From Zantedeschia hybrid cultivar (lineage: Eukaryota > Streptophyta > Magnoliopsida > Alismatales > Araceae), in NCBI GenBank assembly GCA_030544215.1, contig JARZZO010000013.1:40187196-40251195 (forward strand): 64,000 nucleotides of DNA, written 5' to 3'. Below the pieces are notes generated by a model. It did no database searches. It saw nothing but the letters and a program-made list of their open reading frames with translations, and was not told where the DNA came from. This document shows positions 11,501 through 22,618 of the stretch, piece by piece (position 1 is the first letter of the stretch; the number at the start of each line of letters is the position of its first letter). The position numbers and the translations under genes were made by a program.

Positions 11501-14500
11501 GACAGCAAGGACAATGGAGGAGATGGAGCAGGCCTCCACCCTCACTGGATGGCCCCCATCCACCCGGTGAGGGTGGACCATCCTACTCAAAAATTTTCTT
11601 TTCTCTTTTTTTGTTTTTGTTTTAATCCCCCTTATCTTTTCTCTTTTTGTTGTTGTTAACTATCCTAGGACTGCTAGGAGAAGGGGAGGAGGGCGCAAAG
11701 GCCCCACCCACCCTCACCGGGTGGGATTCATCCACCCGGTGACAGAGGGACTCCTCTCCCTCTTCTTCTCTTTTTTTTTTCTTTTTTCTTCTTCTTCTTT
11801 TTTTTAGAACTGTCCTAGGATAGTTGGATGGGGCACAGGCCCCTCCACCCTCACCGGGTGGGACTCTTCCACCCGGTGAGGGTGGAGAGTCCACCCGCTA
11901 GGTGGACTTCTCCCACCGGTGGTGGGAGAAGCTTCCACCCTCACTGGATGGACTCTTTCCAACCCGGTGAGGATGGGAAACGTACCAAGCATGGACTCCT
12001 CCCCCTTCATCTTTATCTCTCTTTTTTTCATATAAAAACAGGGCGCAGACCCTTTTGCTTTCCTCCTGCAGCCGCTGCATACCTCTGTTGTTGCCGCTGC
12101 CGTCGTTCGCTATTCCTGCTGCTTCTGCTGCTACCTTTGGCCCTGCTGGCCCTTCTACTGTTGCCGCAGGCCCCAGGTGGGGCTTTTGTTGGTGCATCTG
12201 CCCCATATTGGGGCTTCTGTTGCTGCCACAGGTTACCCCTGCTGCTGGTGCTGCTCTTGCTGCAGCTGCCGGGCCTTACCAGGCCTATTGCTGCCACCGC
12301 CAGGCCCAATAAGACCTCTTGCTCCTTCTGCTACATGTTTTTGTGGCTCCTGCTGCTGGGAAAGAGGCTTTTGACGTTGTTGCATGGTATTATTGCCACA
12401 GCCACAGGTTCTTATTGAGGTTCGTAACATCTTATCACTACCTGATGTACTATACTTTCTCTACAAAAAGTTACTAAGTGTTAAAATTTTGCATTGTTTG
12501 TCATCTTTGTTTTCGATTTATAAGGCACATTCACTAAAGAAGAGGAGAGGTCATCCTACTGGGGATTTGATTTTCCTGGTTTCATATTTCTGAGGTAAGA
12601 CCTCAACTTTACTCATATATATGCATGGCAGACCATGTGCATATATACATATGTTTTGAATCTCATGCGCCTATGGTCTTATGCATCTAAGTACATAATC
12701 AGACTTTCTCATATATGTATATCATCATTTTCTCTTTCCCTCTTGTATTTTTATCCTGTCAATATGTAGCAGTGTATGCATTGCATCACTATACCCCGCT
12801 ATTTATCCCCCATCACTAAAGTTCTTAAATTGATATCCAGCTGGTGATTCAATTTTATTCAAGCTGTAAAACTCTGAATTTTGATAGAAGGGTCATTTTA
12901 AGGTGCAACAACGTTGCACTTTTTTTTTAAAAATCTTTCATCCTTCCTCCCTCATGACCTAATGCTCAAATATTCCAATAGTGAAAAGCGCAAACATTCA
13001 TTTTCTATTAAACATACCTACTAGTGTTCCAGTGGTATTCTAAACTGAGACAAATCCAAGAACATGACCCAGAAAAAAAAAGCAAGAAACAGAGCTAAGT
13101 TTATCATTGGTACGGATATTGTAAGATACAAAATTGAAAATCATTACCAGTGTAGAGACCTCCACAGTGCTTCTCTCATATTCAACATCCTCAAATGAAT
13201 CCAAAATATCCAGCTCAAGATCTGTGATTCCCAAGAGAACCTGCAGCAAGTAGCAGATAAATCAATAATAGGACTAAAAGTAACATAGGTATGAATGATC
13301 AGCTGTAATTGCTACGATAGAAAGATAAGGAAGACATAAGATTGCACAAACTACTGGGTGTGCAAAGCATACAAGTAACACTCAAAACCTTGGCAAGAAC
13401 ACTAGAAGCCAGGTTAAGTATAGAGAGTTTTGTTTCATGTATGATAGGTCAACCACTGAAGCTATTATTCTGCTGAGACAAGTAATTATGAAGTCTAGAG
13501 AGAAGAATAAAAAAAATATATATGGCTCTTTATTAATCTAAAGAAAGCATATACTAAGGTTTCCAAAAGAAGTCATTTGGTGGCTAACAGAAAACTTGGC
13601 AAAAAGATTGATTGATAAAAATAAAATGTTTGTACAAGGGAGCACGGACAAGAGTGAAAACACTTCCCAGTTTGACTGTATAATTTCCTTATGAGAGCTG
13701 GTTTATGTCAAGGTTAGCTTTTATTCCCTACAGATTCTACAACAGTGGGATTACAGAAGTGTTTTCCGTATATGTACCCTCGTAAACTACCATGTCTAGT
13801 TATAAATATCCCTGACATCTTCAGAAAGGTTGCAATTATATCCATCCATCGAAATGTTGTGAACTTTAACTGAATATTTCAGAAAGATTCTGTAAATTTT
13901 GGTGAAGTCAGGGGTATATATACAAAATTATCATGATTTTAGGGGTACATATGCAAAAATATATGAACCTTTTTTTGGCATACTCCAATAGAATTCACGG
14001 CATTTTGACAGGAGTATAACTGCAACGTTTTAGAGGATGTCACAAGCATTTATAACGATATGTGGGAGTCAAGAATATACATACAAACACAGTAGTTTAC
14101 AGGGGTAAATAAAAATCTCATTATAAAAGGATGTAGTGATGTACCCTAGTGTATGCTATTTGCATATAGTGCAGTGTCAAGGAATGGAAGTAATAAGGAA
14201 CTTGAAAGTAAGCTTGACACATGGGGAGAAACTATTGGGAATAAAGTCTAAGGATAAATGATGGGGGACAGAGGAGGAAAAAGGGGGATTGGAGAGAAGA
14301 CCGGCGTCGCACCGGAAGTGGGGAGGCAGCATCACACCGGCGGCTTAGACGTCACACCCGGCCCCGTCGCAGGGCAGATTGATGTCATCGTAGGGTCTCT
14401 TCTCCGTCACAAAGAAAGCACTAGAAAATTCACTCAAAATTAGTAATAATAATCATACATAATTAGAAAAGATATTATACATCCATATATACAATGTTTA

Positions 14501-16455
14501 GGGAACTTTTTGACTCAAACTTGACTAGCCAATTCTAAGACAGACTCAAATTCCTCTTTCTAAATTATTGCGAAAATTCGTATTAAAATTCTTAATAAAT
14601 AGAAAAATATACTTAAAGTTCAGAAAAATAAAAAACATGCTAAACAGACTCCAAATGGGCCAAATAAAATACCTATAGACTCCTCTAAAATTATTATATG
14701 CTTCATACGAGCTTTGGGTAGCTCTAAAACACAATAAAGCTTCCTCTGGTCTTAGTTCCCAATATTCTCCCCCAGTTGGAGAAAACTCATCCTTGAATTT
14801 TGAAGTGTAGTAATATCCATAGGGAAATGATGAGAATAGCAAAATAATGATGTACGGATGAACATGTTGAGATCACCACGAAGAAGAAAGCTCCAACTTG
14901 AGGTGGAAAGTACGCCTCAATATCTCTCCATAAATGGTCAAAGTCATGTTGGCCGATTGTGTCTTGAATGATTCTCGGTTGATTGACCACTTCGATGATT
15001 ACCTCTTCCTCCTTTAGTTCATTCTGCCCAACTATGAATGCAGAACCAGACTCAAAATAGATGTCAGGAATCATATCTAATTGTGGTTCAACAACGAAGA
15101 TGTCATTACAAAACATCTTGGACTCAACCTGTTCAAAATATTCATCTGCAAGTGCTGCATCGGCTTTATAATATATCTCTCATTTGAATTTCATATTCCT
15201 CAATCGATGTTGGGTCAACTTCATAAACTACATCTTCCCTTAGAGTTACATGTTCCTCGATCAACACTGGGTTAGTGCTAACGACCTCTCTTAATCTAAA
15301 AAGTAGGTTTTGAAGGTCAATTTGAAATGCTATCCACTCTAGATCTTCCTTTAACGGAACCCAATTCATGATCGGATAGCATGTGGCCATCGTTTTGGGA
15401 AATAGGCCACGCAGGCAAAATTATCTAGAAGTTGGCACGCAAAGTGAGGCAACTGACATAGGCCTCGAGAGGTGCGAATGGATGTCCGCAAAACATGTAT
15501 AGGAATAACACGTAAAATGATGCATTAGTGGATAAGGCGTTGGACGAGATCTGCCTCACTACAAGGATGCCAACAATGCAATCGGCACGGAAAACGGAGT
15601 ACGGACGTGTCTCGCACAACTGATGCGGCCGTCGGAGGTGGGCACACAAAACAAGGCATAGTCGGGGCAGCCCCACATTGGATCTGAGTCAACCTCGTCG
15701 AGACGAAACCAATGGCACAAACGGTGCACAAATCGAAGCACGAACGGGCCCGAAACAAGGGTGGTGCACTAACAGTGGTTTGGTGCAATGGTCCCCAGTG
15801 TAGAGGCACAGAACAGTGGGCCAAAAATTAGGAACCAAGTTGTTCGGACCACTGGTGGAATCTGGCTTGAACCAGGATGGGTTCTAGTTAGACCAGATAA
15901 GAACTTATGGCTCGAACCACCTTGGAACTTAGTGGGGACCAAGTTTAAGGGCTGCAAAGAAGGTTCAAACCGACTGGGACTTGGGCTCGAGCATGGTCCT
16001 GGCCAACCAAGTCAAACTTGGTTGACCATGTTCAAGTTAAAGAGGTGTGCCCCTTTCCTTCCTCTTCACAAACCCTAGGAGAGAAAGGAAGGGAGAGAGG
16101 AGGGAATGAAGAAGGCAGCTACGGGAGGTGGGGCAGACAGCGACGGCGAGACAGCTCTGATGGCACTGACAGTGGCCGGCGACAGAAGGAGTAGCTGCCG
16201 GCAGTGGTGTCTGCCCCTCCTCCTTGTTTTACTGCTGCGGCGGTGTGGTGGTCCATAGGGCCTGCCGGCGGTACCGTCGGAGGCTGGCGGCGACGGCGGA
16301 GGGCAGCGGCGGCACCAAGAAGAAGGTGGAGGGTGTGGGCGTGACACTGTTCACAAACAGAGTCGTGAACAGTTTTCCCCCCCCCCCTTTTTTTTGGCTG
16401 TGGAGAGGGAAGGAGAGTGAGAGGAAGGAAGCGAACTATGGGGATGTGTTGGAGA

Positions 16456-16503
<48 letters not shown>

Positions 16504-19500
16504 TGCTTTGTTATTTTTCACACATATAGTAAATAGAGAGAGAAATAGGGAAGGGAGAAGGGTGTTGTGGTGGAGAGAGTAGACTGCAGTGGAAGATTTT
16601 TCTTTTTCTATTTTTGGATATTGTTTTCAAAACAGAAAAAAGAGAGAGAAAGGAGGACGCAGTGGGGGTGTGCAACATGGTGGCGAGCAGCAGCACGGTG
16701 GTGGGGCGGCAGCACAGTACCGGAGGCTTAGGCGTCACACTCGGTTCAGTCGCAAGACAGATTCGACCCCGTCACAGGGTCATCTTCTTCATCGCAGAGA
16801 GAGTACCAGAAAATTCACTCAAAATTCGTAATAGTAATCATCCATAATTAGAAAAGAGATCATACATCTATATATACAGTGTATAGGAAACTTTCCAACT
16901 CAAACTTGACTAGCCAACTCTAAGACAGACTTAAATTCCTCTAACTAGACAATTATTACAAAAATTTGCACTAAAATCTGTAATAAATAGAAAAAACGTA
17001 CCCAAAATTCAGAAAAATAAAAAACATGCTAAACGGACTCCAAATGGACCAAGTAAAATATCTATGGACTCCTCTAAAAATATTATACGCTTCAGACAAG
17101 CTTTGGGCAGCTTATGAACACAATAAAGCTTCCTTTGGTCTCAGATTCCCATCAGTAAATCACATTAAGATAGAGTACATGGAGTATAACTTTGATACAC
17201 AGCAATAATAGAGATGAATTAAAGAAGAAAGAGAAATCAATTGACAGGGGCAGAGTTTGAAGGTCAAATCAATGTGGTACCTGGGTCTATTATGCAGAAG
17301 AATCGACATACCAATACACGTATTAGTAACAAGATTAACATTGGATGGACAAAGAAAAGTTTTCAGAGTGTTTGCCATTGAGGAAGAAATATAAAGGCAA
17401 ATTAAAGGCAGAGGAAATGAGAATAGTATGGTCGATGGCATTAAAACTTCAATGGACAGAATTAAAATAATGACATAAGAAGGAACTTTGGGTACCTCCT
17501 ATGGAAGATAAATTGAATATACGAGATTTTTTCTATATATGTTAGACATAAACCAGATGAGTAAGATGACAATGATAAATAGAACTGAACATCTTTATAA
17601 CATCTTTATTTGAAGAGTTTAGAAAGAGAGGAAGAGCTAAAAAGACAGGCACAGCTTTATGTCAGAATTAAACATACTTCCAATTTTAGAGGAAAATAGG
17701 CGTTTGAAGAAACCTTGGAGCAACAGGATTAAGGTGGTGGACCCTAGGACATCTAGTTTGCTCTATTAATTTTTCTTGAAGGTATATATAAAATGACATA
17801 TTACAGCTTTGCTTTCCTAAGTGATCTTTATCGTCCTTTAGAAACCTTGGAGCGACAGGATTAAGGTGGTGGACCCTAGGACATCTAGTTTGCTCTATTA
17901 ATTATTCTTGAAGGTATATATAAAATGACATTACAGCTTTGCTTTCCTAAGTGATTTTTATCGTCCTTTTCTTGTAACTAGCGTTATTATCATATTAACT
18001 ATTTATCTATTTTTTCTTGTAATTGTATACTCTGGACTTCACATACATACTCCCTCCATCAAGCGTCTTTCTAATGTGATAGCTTTTCACCTGCCAAACA
18101 CATAGTAAATCCTGAAAGGGAAGGATGGCCCTTCTATGCTCCATCAACTAGTATAACCAGGTTTGCCATACAAGAAACTGAAGCTGAGCATCAAGTTGAC
18201 AGCTAGTTCCAAAATTGTTTAAAATATCTTAGAGATTTTGACCCCAATTCCTAGACAACCCTAGATTATTGGGACATGGCCCCACATTGAAAATGCTGAT
18301 GACAACATTACTCTTTTCTCATTAAGATTTCAAAACCTCTTGAAGTCCAGGGTTCGAAATCGTTCACTGGTCTTCCAGAGTGAAGTTTCGTATTTCCATA
18401 AAAGGTACATCTCTGTTGCCATAAATCAGTGCCTTTGTTGGACCATTAGGCACACTTTGCTAGCCAACTGTCCACTACCAATCAAATAGAGGTGCATTTC
18501 ATACTATTAGAAGGTTGAATGTAATTTTGGTATGCCTAAAGGTACTGGACGTAAACTAAGAAAAAATGGGACAGAAATATAGAAGACAAGATGTGTGCAA
18601 CTTCCATTAAACCGGGGAATCATGACATTTCATAATACAAAAGCTATGAAGAAAAGTACAGAATTGCAACATCAAATTTTGGATATTTGAACTTCCAAGA
18701 TAACAACTTATTAAGAGCTACTCAGGATCATTGACGTGCTTCCAGAAACCATACAAATAATAGAACAAGAATCTTATGCTAAGATATGCCTAGAAGTCCT
18801 TAGCAGCAATTTTATGTTAAATCATTCGTTATAAAGCAGTTTTATGGATTTCTTAGTGCTAGTGACAATCTAGAGAGACTTTTTTTTATAATAAGCTAAC
18901 ATGGCATAGATAATTGTACCTTTCCATCAACCTTCTTGTTTTCCACTGGTAGAATGGCTGGATATGTACGTCCTTTTATACTATATCTGTGGCTATAAAA
19001 TGTTGACAATCTATTAGCAAATGCAAGGAAATGGTACTAAATAAATAAATGGTCAATTCATCAAAATGTACTCAGAGATGTATGATACATTAATTTGATA
19101 AAGCATTAAAGTTCAAACATAAAGAGTCAAACAATGTCCAAAAATAAAAATTGCCCTATAAAACCTTATCTCATCAATGTTTGTCAGTCTTCAATCTTCA
19201 TAATTGACAGAAATATAGATTCTGCTTTCACTAAAGGGAATTGTACAACATCCACTAGGGTCAGCACAGACATCACTTTGGCAAATATTCAGACCCTAGT
19301 ATAATATACTGGAAGAAAGTGATTTGTGCCACAATCACAAGCATCGGTAATAGCACAAACATTACTTTGGCAATCTTGCAAGCTATCTACAAATTGATGC
19401 AAATATGCTTCAAAACCAATAAGTCTGACATACTGAGAAATTAAGGTTGTGTTTGGCGCAGTTTTCAATTGGAAGCACTTTGACTTTTCTCTAGTTATTT

Positions 19501-20335
19501 TCAGAGGAAGAATGTAGGTATTGGAAGCCACTTATATAGTATTTTGGTTGTTTTTTGGCTTCCAAACATAAGCTCCAAGCTTCCTAGATTGGAAAAAAAG
19601 TGGGGTTGTTAGGGAAGGTTTGACTTCTACTTAAAGTTAGTTCCAACCCCTTCCACCCAATATTTTTCCTGGTCATAAGTATTTACAGAGCCTCCCTATT
19701 GAAGAGTGTACATAATTCGCATTTAAACCAATGTATCCTCCTCAAGTAGGAGATTTTTTTCATACCGTTGTGATAGTTCCACCTTCTTATGGTGATCATT
19801 CTAAGCTTAGATGTCCCACCACAGGGATTAATATTCTTCTCATGGCCCCGCCACATCCAGACTTCACTCGGACATAGACTCCCACAAACTTGTGGGACAA
19901 ATCCCTCCTGCACAACCTAGACTTCACTCGGATATAGACTCTTACAAACTCGTGGGACAAATCCCTCCTCCTACACAACCGCTAAAGGTGGGATTTGAAA
20001 CCAAAACCTCCCTTATGCCAGGGAGGTCCAATGTCCCTGAGCCGTAGACTCTTTGGCAAATCGGGATAAAGCAAAACAAGAACAACGTACATACGAAATC
20101 CAACCAATTCCGATCCAAGCGACTTCATGTCACAAGCACACAGAAATTACCGTCTCAGGTTCGACATAACACACAAAATACGCATCCACAGTCCCGGAAG
20201 CGAGAAATAATGCAAAAGCGTAATCCCATCACCTCCGTGCGATCCAATATTCACAACCCGGCATGCCTCCCAACAACCCAGATACACGTTTGGTAAGGCT
20301 TAACATTTCAACTGAGCCTACCCTCCTACGACTGA

Positions 20336-20377
<42 letters not shown>

Positions 20378-20525
20378 GAGCGCACTAGCCATGGAGGGCG
20401 GCGCGGGAGGAGGCGGGCACGCGTTTGAGGAGGACGCTGACGACCTCGTCCGCCAGGAGGCTTCCGTACACGAACACGTTATGGCGGCCGGCGGTGGTCA
20501 GCGGAGGAACAGCGGCGGCGCTCAT
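5567..20525 (-). CDS. AIG2-like protein (gamma-glutamylcyclotransferase-like fold), five coding exons
   Basis: Coding exons on the minus strand are 20386-20525, 18920-18992, 13148-13240, 6455-6538 and 5567-5677. Together they make 501 bases, encoding 166 residues plus TAA. All introns are GT-AG and the phases match. The protein has the family's VYGSL nucleotide/substrate loop at residues 19-23. Then follow HRYSIKGRTYPAILPVENK in exon 2 and the LDILDSFEDVEY block with the conserved Glu (about residue 88) in exon 3. Exon 4 gives AYTYVWIDKGDP and exon 5 gives the WKRLHMEDFLE tail. AIG2-like proteins have the GGCT/BtrG fold. Plant AIG2 was found as an avirulence-induced gene, but its substrate is not settled. 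I chose the Met at 20525 because it gives the family's usual length; in-frame Mets at 20606 and 20630 would extend the N-terminus. Introns of 5.7 and 6.6 kb are filled with repeats and transposons, so only 3.3 percent of the span is coding. Confidence 0.88.
8073..8325. repeat. 80-bp duplication plus GGTATCGGCCGATACC-type palindromic sequence
   Basis: A block starting ATTCCAATATTACAAAATTC occurs at 8073 and again at 8153. It is followed by many overlapping short palindromes built from GGTACCGG, CGGCCG and CGATATCG. It lies directly before the 40-bp array. I see no coding content. Confidence 0.75.
8525..10652. repeat. Degenerate tandem array of about 40-bp units
   Basis: The core words GACCGTTGGAT or GACCGTTAGAT, followed by either TATGAGATCAGGTCACGATC or CTGAAATTCGGTCGATATCG, recur every 35-45 bases for about 2.1 kb (roughly 50 units). 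On the left, two variants alternate to give about 80-bp dimers. From about 9900 the units become more uniform, with CTGAAGTTCGGTCGAGATCG. Units are rich in internal palindromes (AGATCT, CGATATCG, GATCGTGATC). The array is entirely inside intron 3 of the AIG2-like gene and has no long open frame. Confidence 0.9.
10701..10823. repeat. Three 41-bp tandem repeats
   Basis: Units start at 10701, 10742 and 10783, exactly 41 bases apart. Each reads approximately TGGACCCCATCNNGATYAAC, then a TRGTTAARTCAYTTGATC-like half. A partial fourth unit begins at 10824. The sequence differs from the adjacent 40-bp array. Confidence 0.8.
11205..11975. repeat. Field of CCACCCTCACCGGGTGG motifs in both orientations
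   Basis: The 17-mer CCACCCTCACCGGGTGG, or its reverse complement CCACCCGGTGAGGGTGG, with few changes, occurs about a dozen times in 770 bases. Examples are at 11205, 11264, 11333, 11536, 11560, 11708, 11845, 11869, 11934 and 11958. Several are arranged as close head-to-head pairs able to form hairpins (11536/11560; 11845/11869). It lies in intron 3 of the AIG2-like gene. Confidence 0.85.
13768..14112. mobile_element. MITE-like element, about 345 bp
   Basis: The ends are imperfect inverted repeats: TATGTACCCTCGTAAACTAC at the left and GTAGTTTACAGGGGTAAATA at the right. Diverged relatives are recognisable at about 36680-37060 and 54425-54775 from shared words (CCTGACATCTNCAAANGGTTGCAAT; CAGAAAGATTC; ACATGTGGGA-like). 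It sits in intron 2 of the AIG2-like gene. Confidence 0.6.
14290..17151 (-). mobile_element. LTR-retrotransposon remnant (minus orientation), two about 475-bp LTRs
   Basis: Direct repeats at about 14290-14761 and 16675-17151 lie 2390 bases apart. Both begin on the minus strand with TGGGAA and share words such as GAAGCTTTATTGTG, TTTAGAGGAGTC and GGCTAGTCAAGTTTGAGT. Just before the 14761 copy the minus strand encodes FKDEFSPTGGEYWEL and carries a purine-rich GGGGGAGAA tract. This looks like the end of a Ty3/gypsy-type polyprotein and polypurine tract. The roughly 1.9-kb interior has no recognisable protease, reverse transcriptase or integrase, so this is a non-autonomous or deleted copy. The LTRs differ at many positions, which suggests an old insertion. 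It is nested in intron 2 of the AIG2-like gene. Confidence 0.65.
16461..16500. repeat. (AT)n microsatellite
   Basis: About 20 uninterrupted TA units, preceded at 16377 by a C tract and a T tract, within the interior of the LTR-element remnant. Confidence 0.95.
17709..17969. repeat. 132-bp tandem duplication
   Basis: GAAACCTTGGAGCRACAGGA at 17709 recurs at 17841. The two copies are about 97 percent identical through TTTATCGTCCTTT, differing by a few substitutions and a 2-base gap. It lies in intron 2 of the AIG2-like gene, so it is a recent duplication. Confidence 0.92.
19442..19650. mobile_element. Partial Tourist-like MITE related to 38320-38611
   Basis: Begins TTAAGGTTGTGTTTGGCGCA, matching the terminus TAAGGCCGTGTTTGGCGTAG of the complete element at 38320, and shares its interior layout (TTCAATTGGAAGCACTTTGAC against TTCATTTGAAAGTACTTTTG). 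A clean right terminus was not found. Confidence 0.5.
19760..20056 (-). mobile_element. tRNA-derived SINE-like element with internal duplication
   Basis: On the minus strand, GGCTCAGGGACATTGG (box-A-like) is followed by GGTTTCAAATCCC (box-B-like), as in a tRNA-derived head. Downstream, a roughly 65-base block (GGAGGGATTTGTCCCACRAG ... GAGTGAAGTCTRGRTTGTG) is present twice in tandem, at about 19855-19915 and 19918-19978. It lies in intron 1 of the AIG2-like gene. Confidence 0.5.
20336..20377. repeat. Compound (GT)n(GA)n microsatellite next to a splice donor
   Basis: Nine GT units and ten GA units lie 8 bases inside intron 1 of the AIG2-like gene, directly after its donor at 20385. Confidence 0.93.
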
Positions 20526-22185
20526 CGCTCCCTCTCTGTCCGCCCCTCCTCCCCGGGGCCTCCGTGGAACGGGGATTCCGTCGATTCGGGAAGAGGCCGT
20601 CGCCATTGTTGGCTCCAGATATGTCGCCAAGTCGCGATTCCAACAATTTTTTAATATTTTGAATTAGTCCTTATAATCTTCGTATTTATTTTAAAGTCTC
20701 CGCAATCTATATAAGATAGTATAAATTAAAAGATTATAGAGATTAAAAAGTAAAAAATCTTAATTTTAATAAACAAAAATTAATTTTAAAAGATAATATG
20801 ACCTTCAAATATTTAATATAAAAACTATTTTTAAAATGCACTTTCTCAAAATATATGATTCAATTGTACTTAAATTATAATTCTTTGAATTTAAAGATTT
20901 AAAGATCCTTCTCCGTAATCCCTGATTTATTTGTAAAAGAATATGTTTAACCGAAAGTTTTGATTAAATCATGATTTTTTTTCAATATTGTATATTTTAT
21001 ATTTACTGCTTGCTTTATATAAACTTTGTTTTGAACTATACCTAACTTAAAAAAAAAATTGTTAAAGCATCACTAAAGACACAGACAATCTGATTCCCCT
21101 TTTCTAATACCAAAATTAATGTCGACGAATAGGAATATAGCATAGACCAGAGCAATTGCATTATTTTTTACTAGAGAGAGCTGTGGTATATTTTTTTATA
21201 CTTGGTAACGCGTTGGGAGATCTTTTTCTCTCTTTTTTTAATGAGAGGAAAATCCCTATTCACTTAGGAGGACATACTGTGTCGATAATTCATCTCCTCA
21301 AAAAAATCTATGAGGTTGACAAAGTAGGGGAATCAATGACATGACACACTTTTAGTTGAAAATATTTTAGAAGTTTTCCTAATTCTCACAAAGTCTATCC
21401 CATTAAATCAGACCCTCAAAACATTTTCAAAGGAAATGTTGTTAATGTCGAAGAACTGTTGATAAATATTTTTTTCCCTTTTAAGCTCAGAGTGGTAAAT
21501 GCCGTAGCTCGAGTGCCAATTGATTCGAATTCTATCCGACTTCACTTCAAATATGTATATAGATACTCAATTTTTATTCAAAACTAGTTGAATATTTATT
21601 TAAGATTTGTTTAATAAATGAAGGCCGACACAAAAGTTCTGTCTCTGCTCGATTTAAGGTCCAGTTGAAGTCCAGTCTCATACACGTCATAGTATGTTTA
21701 ACATACTAAAAACGGTATAGTAATATTATTTGCAGACACTTTAATAATATCAAAAAAAACACGTGGTTTAATAAAAGGATATGGTAAATAACATAAAAAA
21801 ACAAAACACGCTGTCTAATTGAAAGGTATGGTAAAGGATACTACACTATTCTCATCGTGTTTGAGCTGATGACGTCTCTATCAGAGATATTGGACAATTC
21901 AACTGCTCATACAAGCTTTTCAACAAGGGGAACAAGATCGTCAAGACCTGATCGTCTAGACCTTTCTGTCTTCAAGAGGAAGATGAATGTGTCATTTACA
22001 TTAGAAATGATGCGACATTATATTAGAAATCAAGAGGGGGCTTGAGACATTATATTAGAAATGATGTGGGGGCTTGAGATATTTTTTTTTTGAATAACCA
22101 TTTACCCTTGACATGATGTAGCAGAGCAAGCCCCCTCTTGATGAGTCTAGTGGCATAAAGAGATTTAGACAATCCCATTCCTCAA

Positions 22186-22618
22186 CAAAAGTAATACTTG
22201 CTGCACTGTCTCAAAGTATTGCAACTGCAACTATGATTCAATCTATTGGTCAGACAACACGAGATGGACCATTGCACGCCACGTTATCCAAGAGTGATTC
22301 TAGTTGCAATAACCACATTTTGTTTGCAGAATAAGTTATATTTTATTGGCTCACTAGCGGAATAGCATATACTAGAATAAGATGTATTTCGGTTTGATAG
22401 TTTTGTAAGGTCCACTGACGGCATAAGAAGAATAAGTAATTATTACATCTAGGGTGGAATGGCTTATTCTCTTTATTCCCCCAATACACTACTCTACACT
22501 GTATAAGTCATTCCGCATGTCAAAGCAAAATTAAACTTGTTCTCCCTTTATTTATCCTTATTCTTCTCTTATTCTCCAATCAAAGTGGAGCCTAGAGTAT
22601 TCTTGCAGCAAGTATTGG
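22186..22618. mobile_element. AGTAATACTTGCTGCA-terminus MITE, interrupted by a second MITE
   Basis: The left end AGTAATACTTGCTGCACTG and the right end CTTGCAGCAAGTATTGGAC form an imperfect inverted pair. The interior holds a complete copy of the AGAATAAG MITE (22313-22590), apparently a nested insertion. I did not find a clean target-site duplication. Confidence 0.5.
22313..22590 (+). mobile_element. AGAATAAG-type MITE, copy A
   Basis: Its ends are CCACATTTTGTTTGCAGAAT and ATTCTCCAATCAAAGTGGAG. These are inverted repeats on the pattern CTCCACTTTGNTTGNAGAAT. The interior words (GGTTTGATAGTTTTGTA; GTCAAAGCAAAATTAA) are shared with copies at 28171-28438 and 36261-36540. Confidence 0.75.

Larger units (their letters stand above)
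6539..13147 (-). other. Intron 3 of the AIG2-like gene, repeat-filled (6.6 kb)
   Basis: Bounded by donor gtaatg next to 13148 and acceptor tttcaag next to 6538. It contains GGCC-GATACC palindromic sequence (8073-8325), the 40-bp array (8525-10652), the 41-bp triplet (10701-10823), the CACCC/GGGTG palindrome field (11205-11975) and a GC-rich Leu/Ala-like low-complexity stretch (12050-12420). No independent gene was recognised inside it. Confidence 0.75.

Noticed and set aside
11828..12418. 196-codon plus-strand Leu/Pro/Ala-rich open frame
   Set aside because: It runs through the CACCC palindromes and CTG/GCT low-complexity sequence inside an intron; no domain and no plausible start context.
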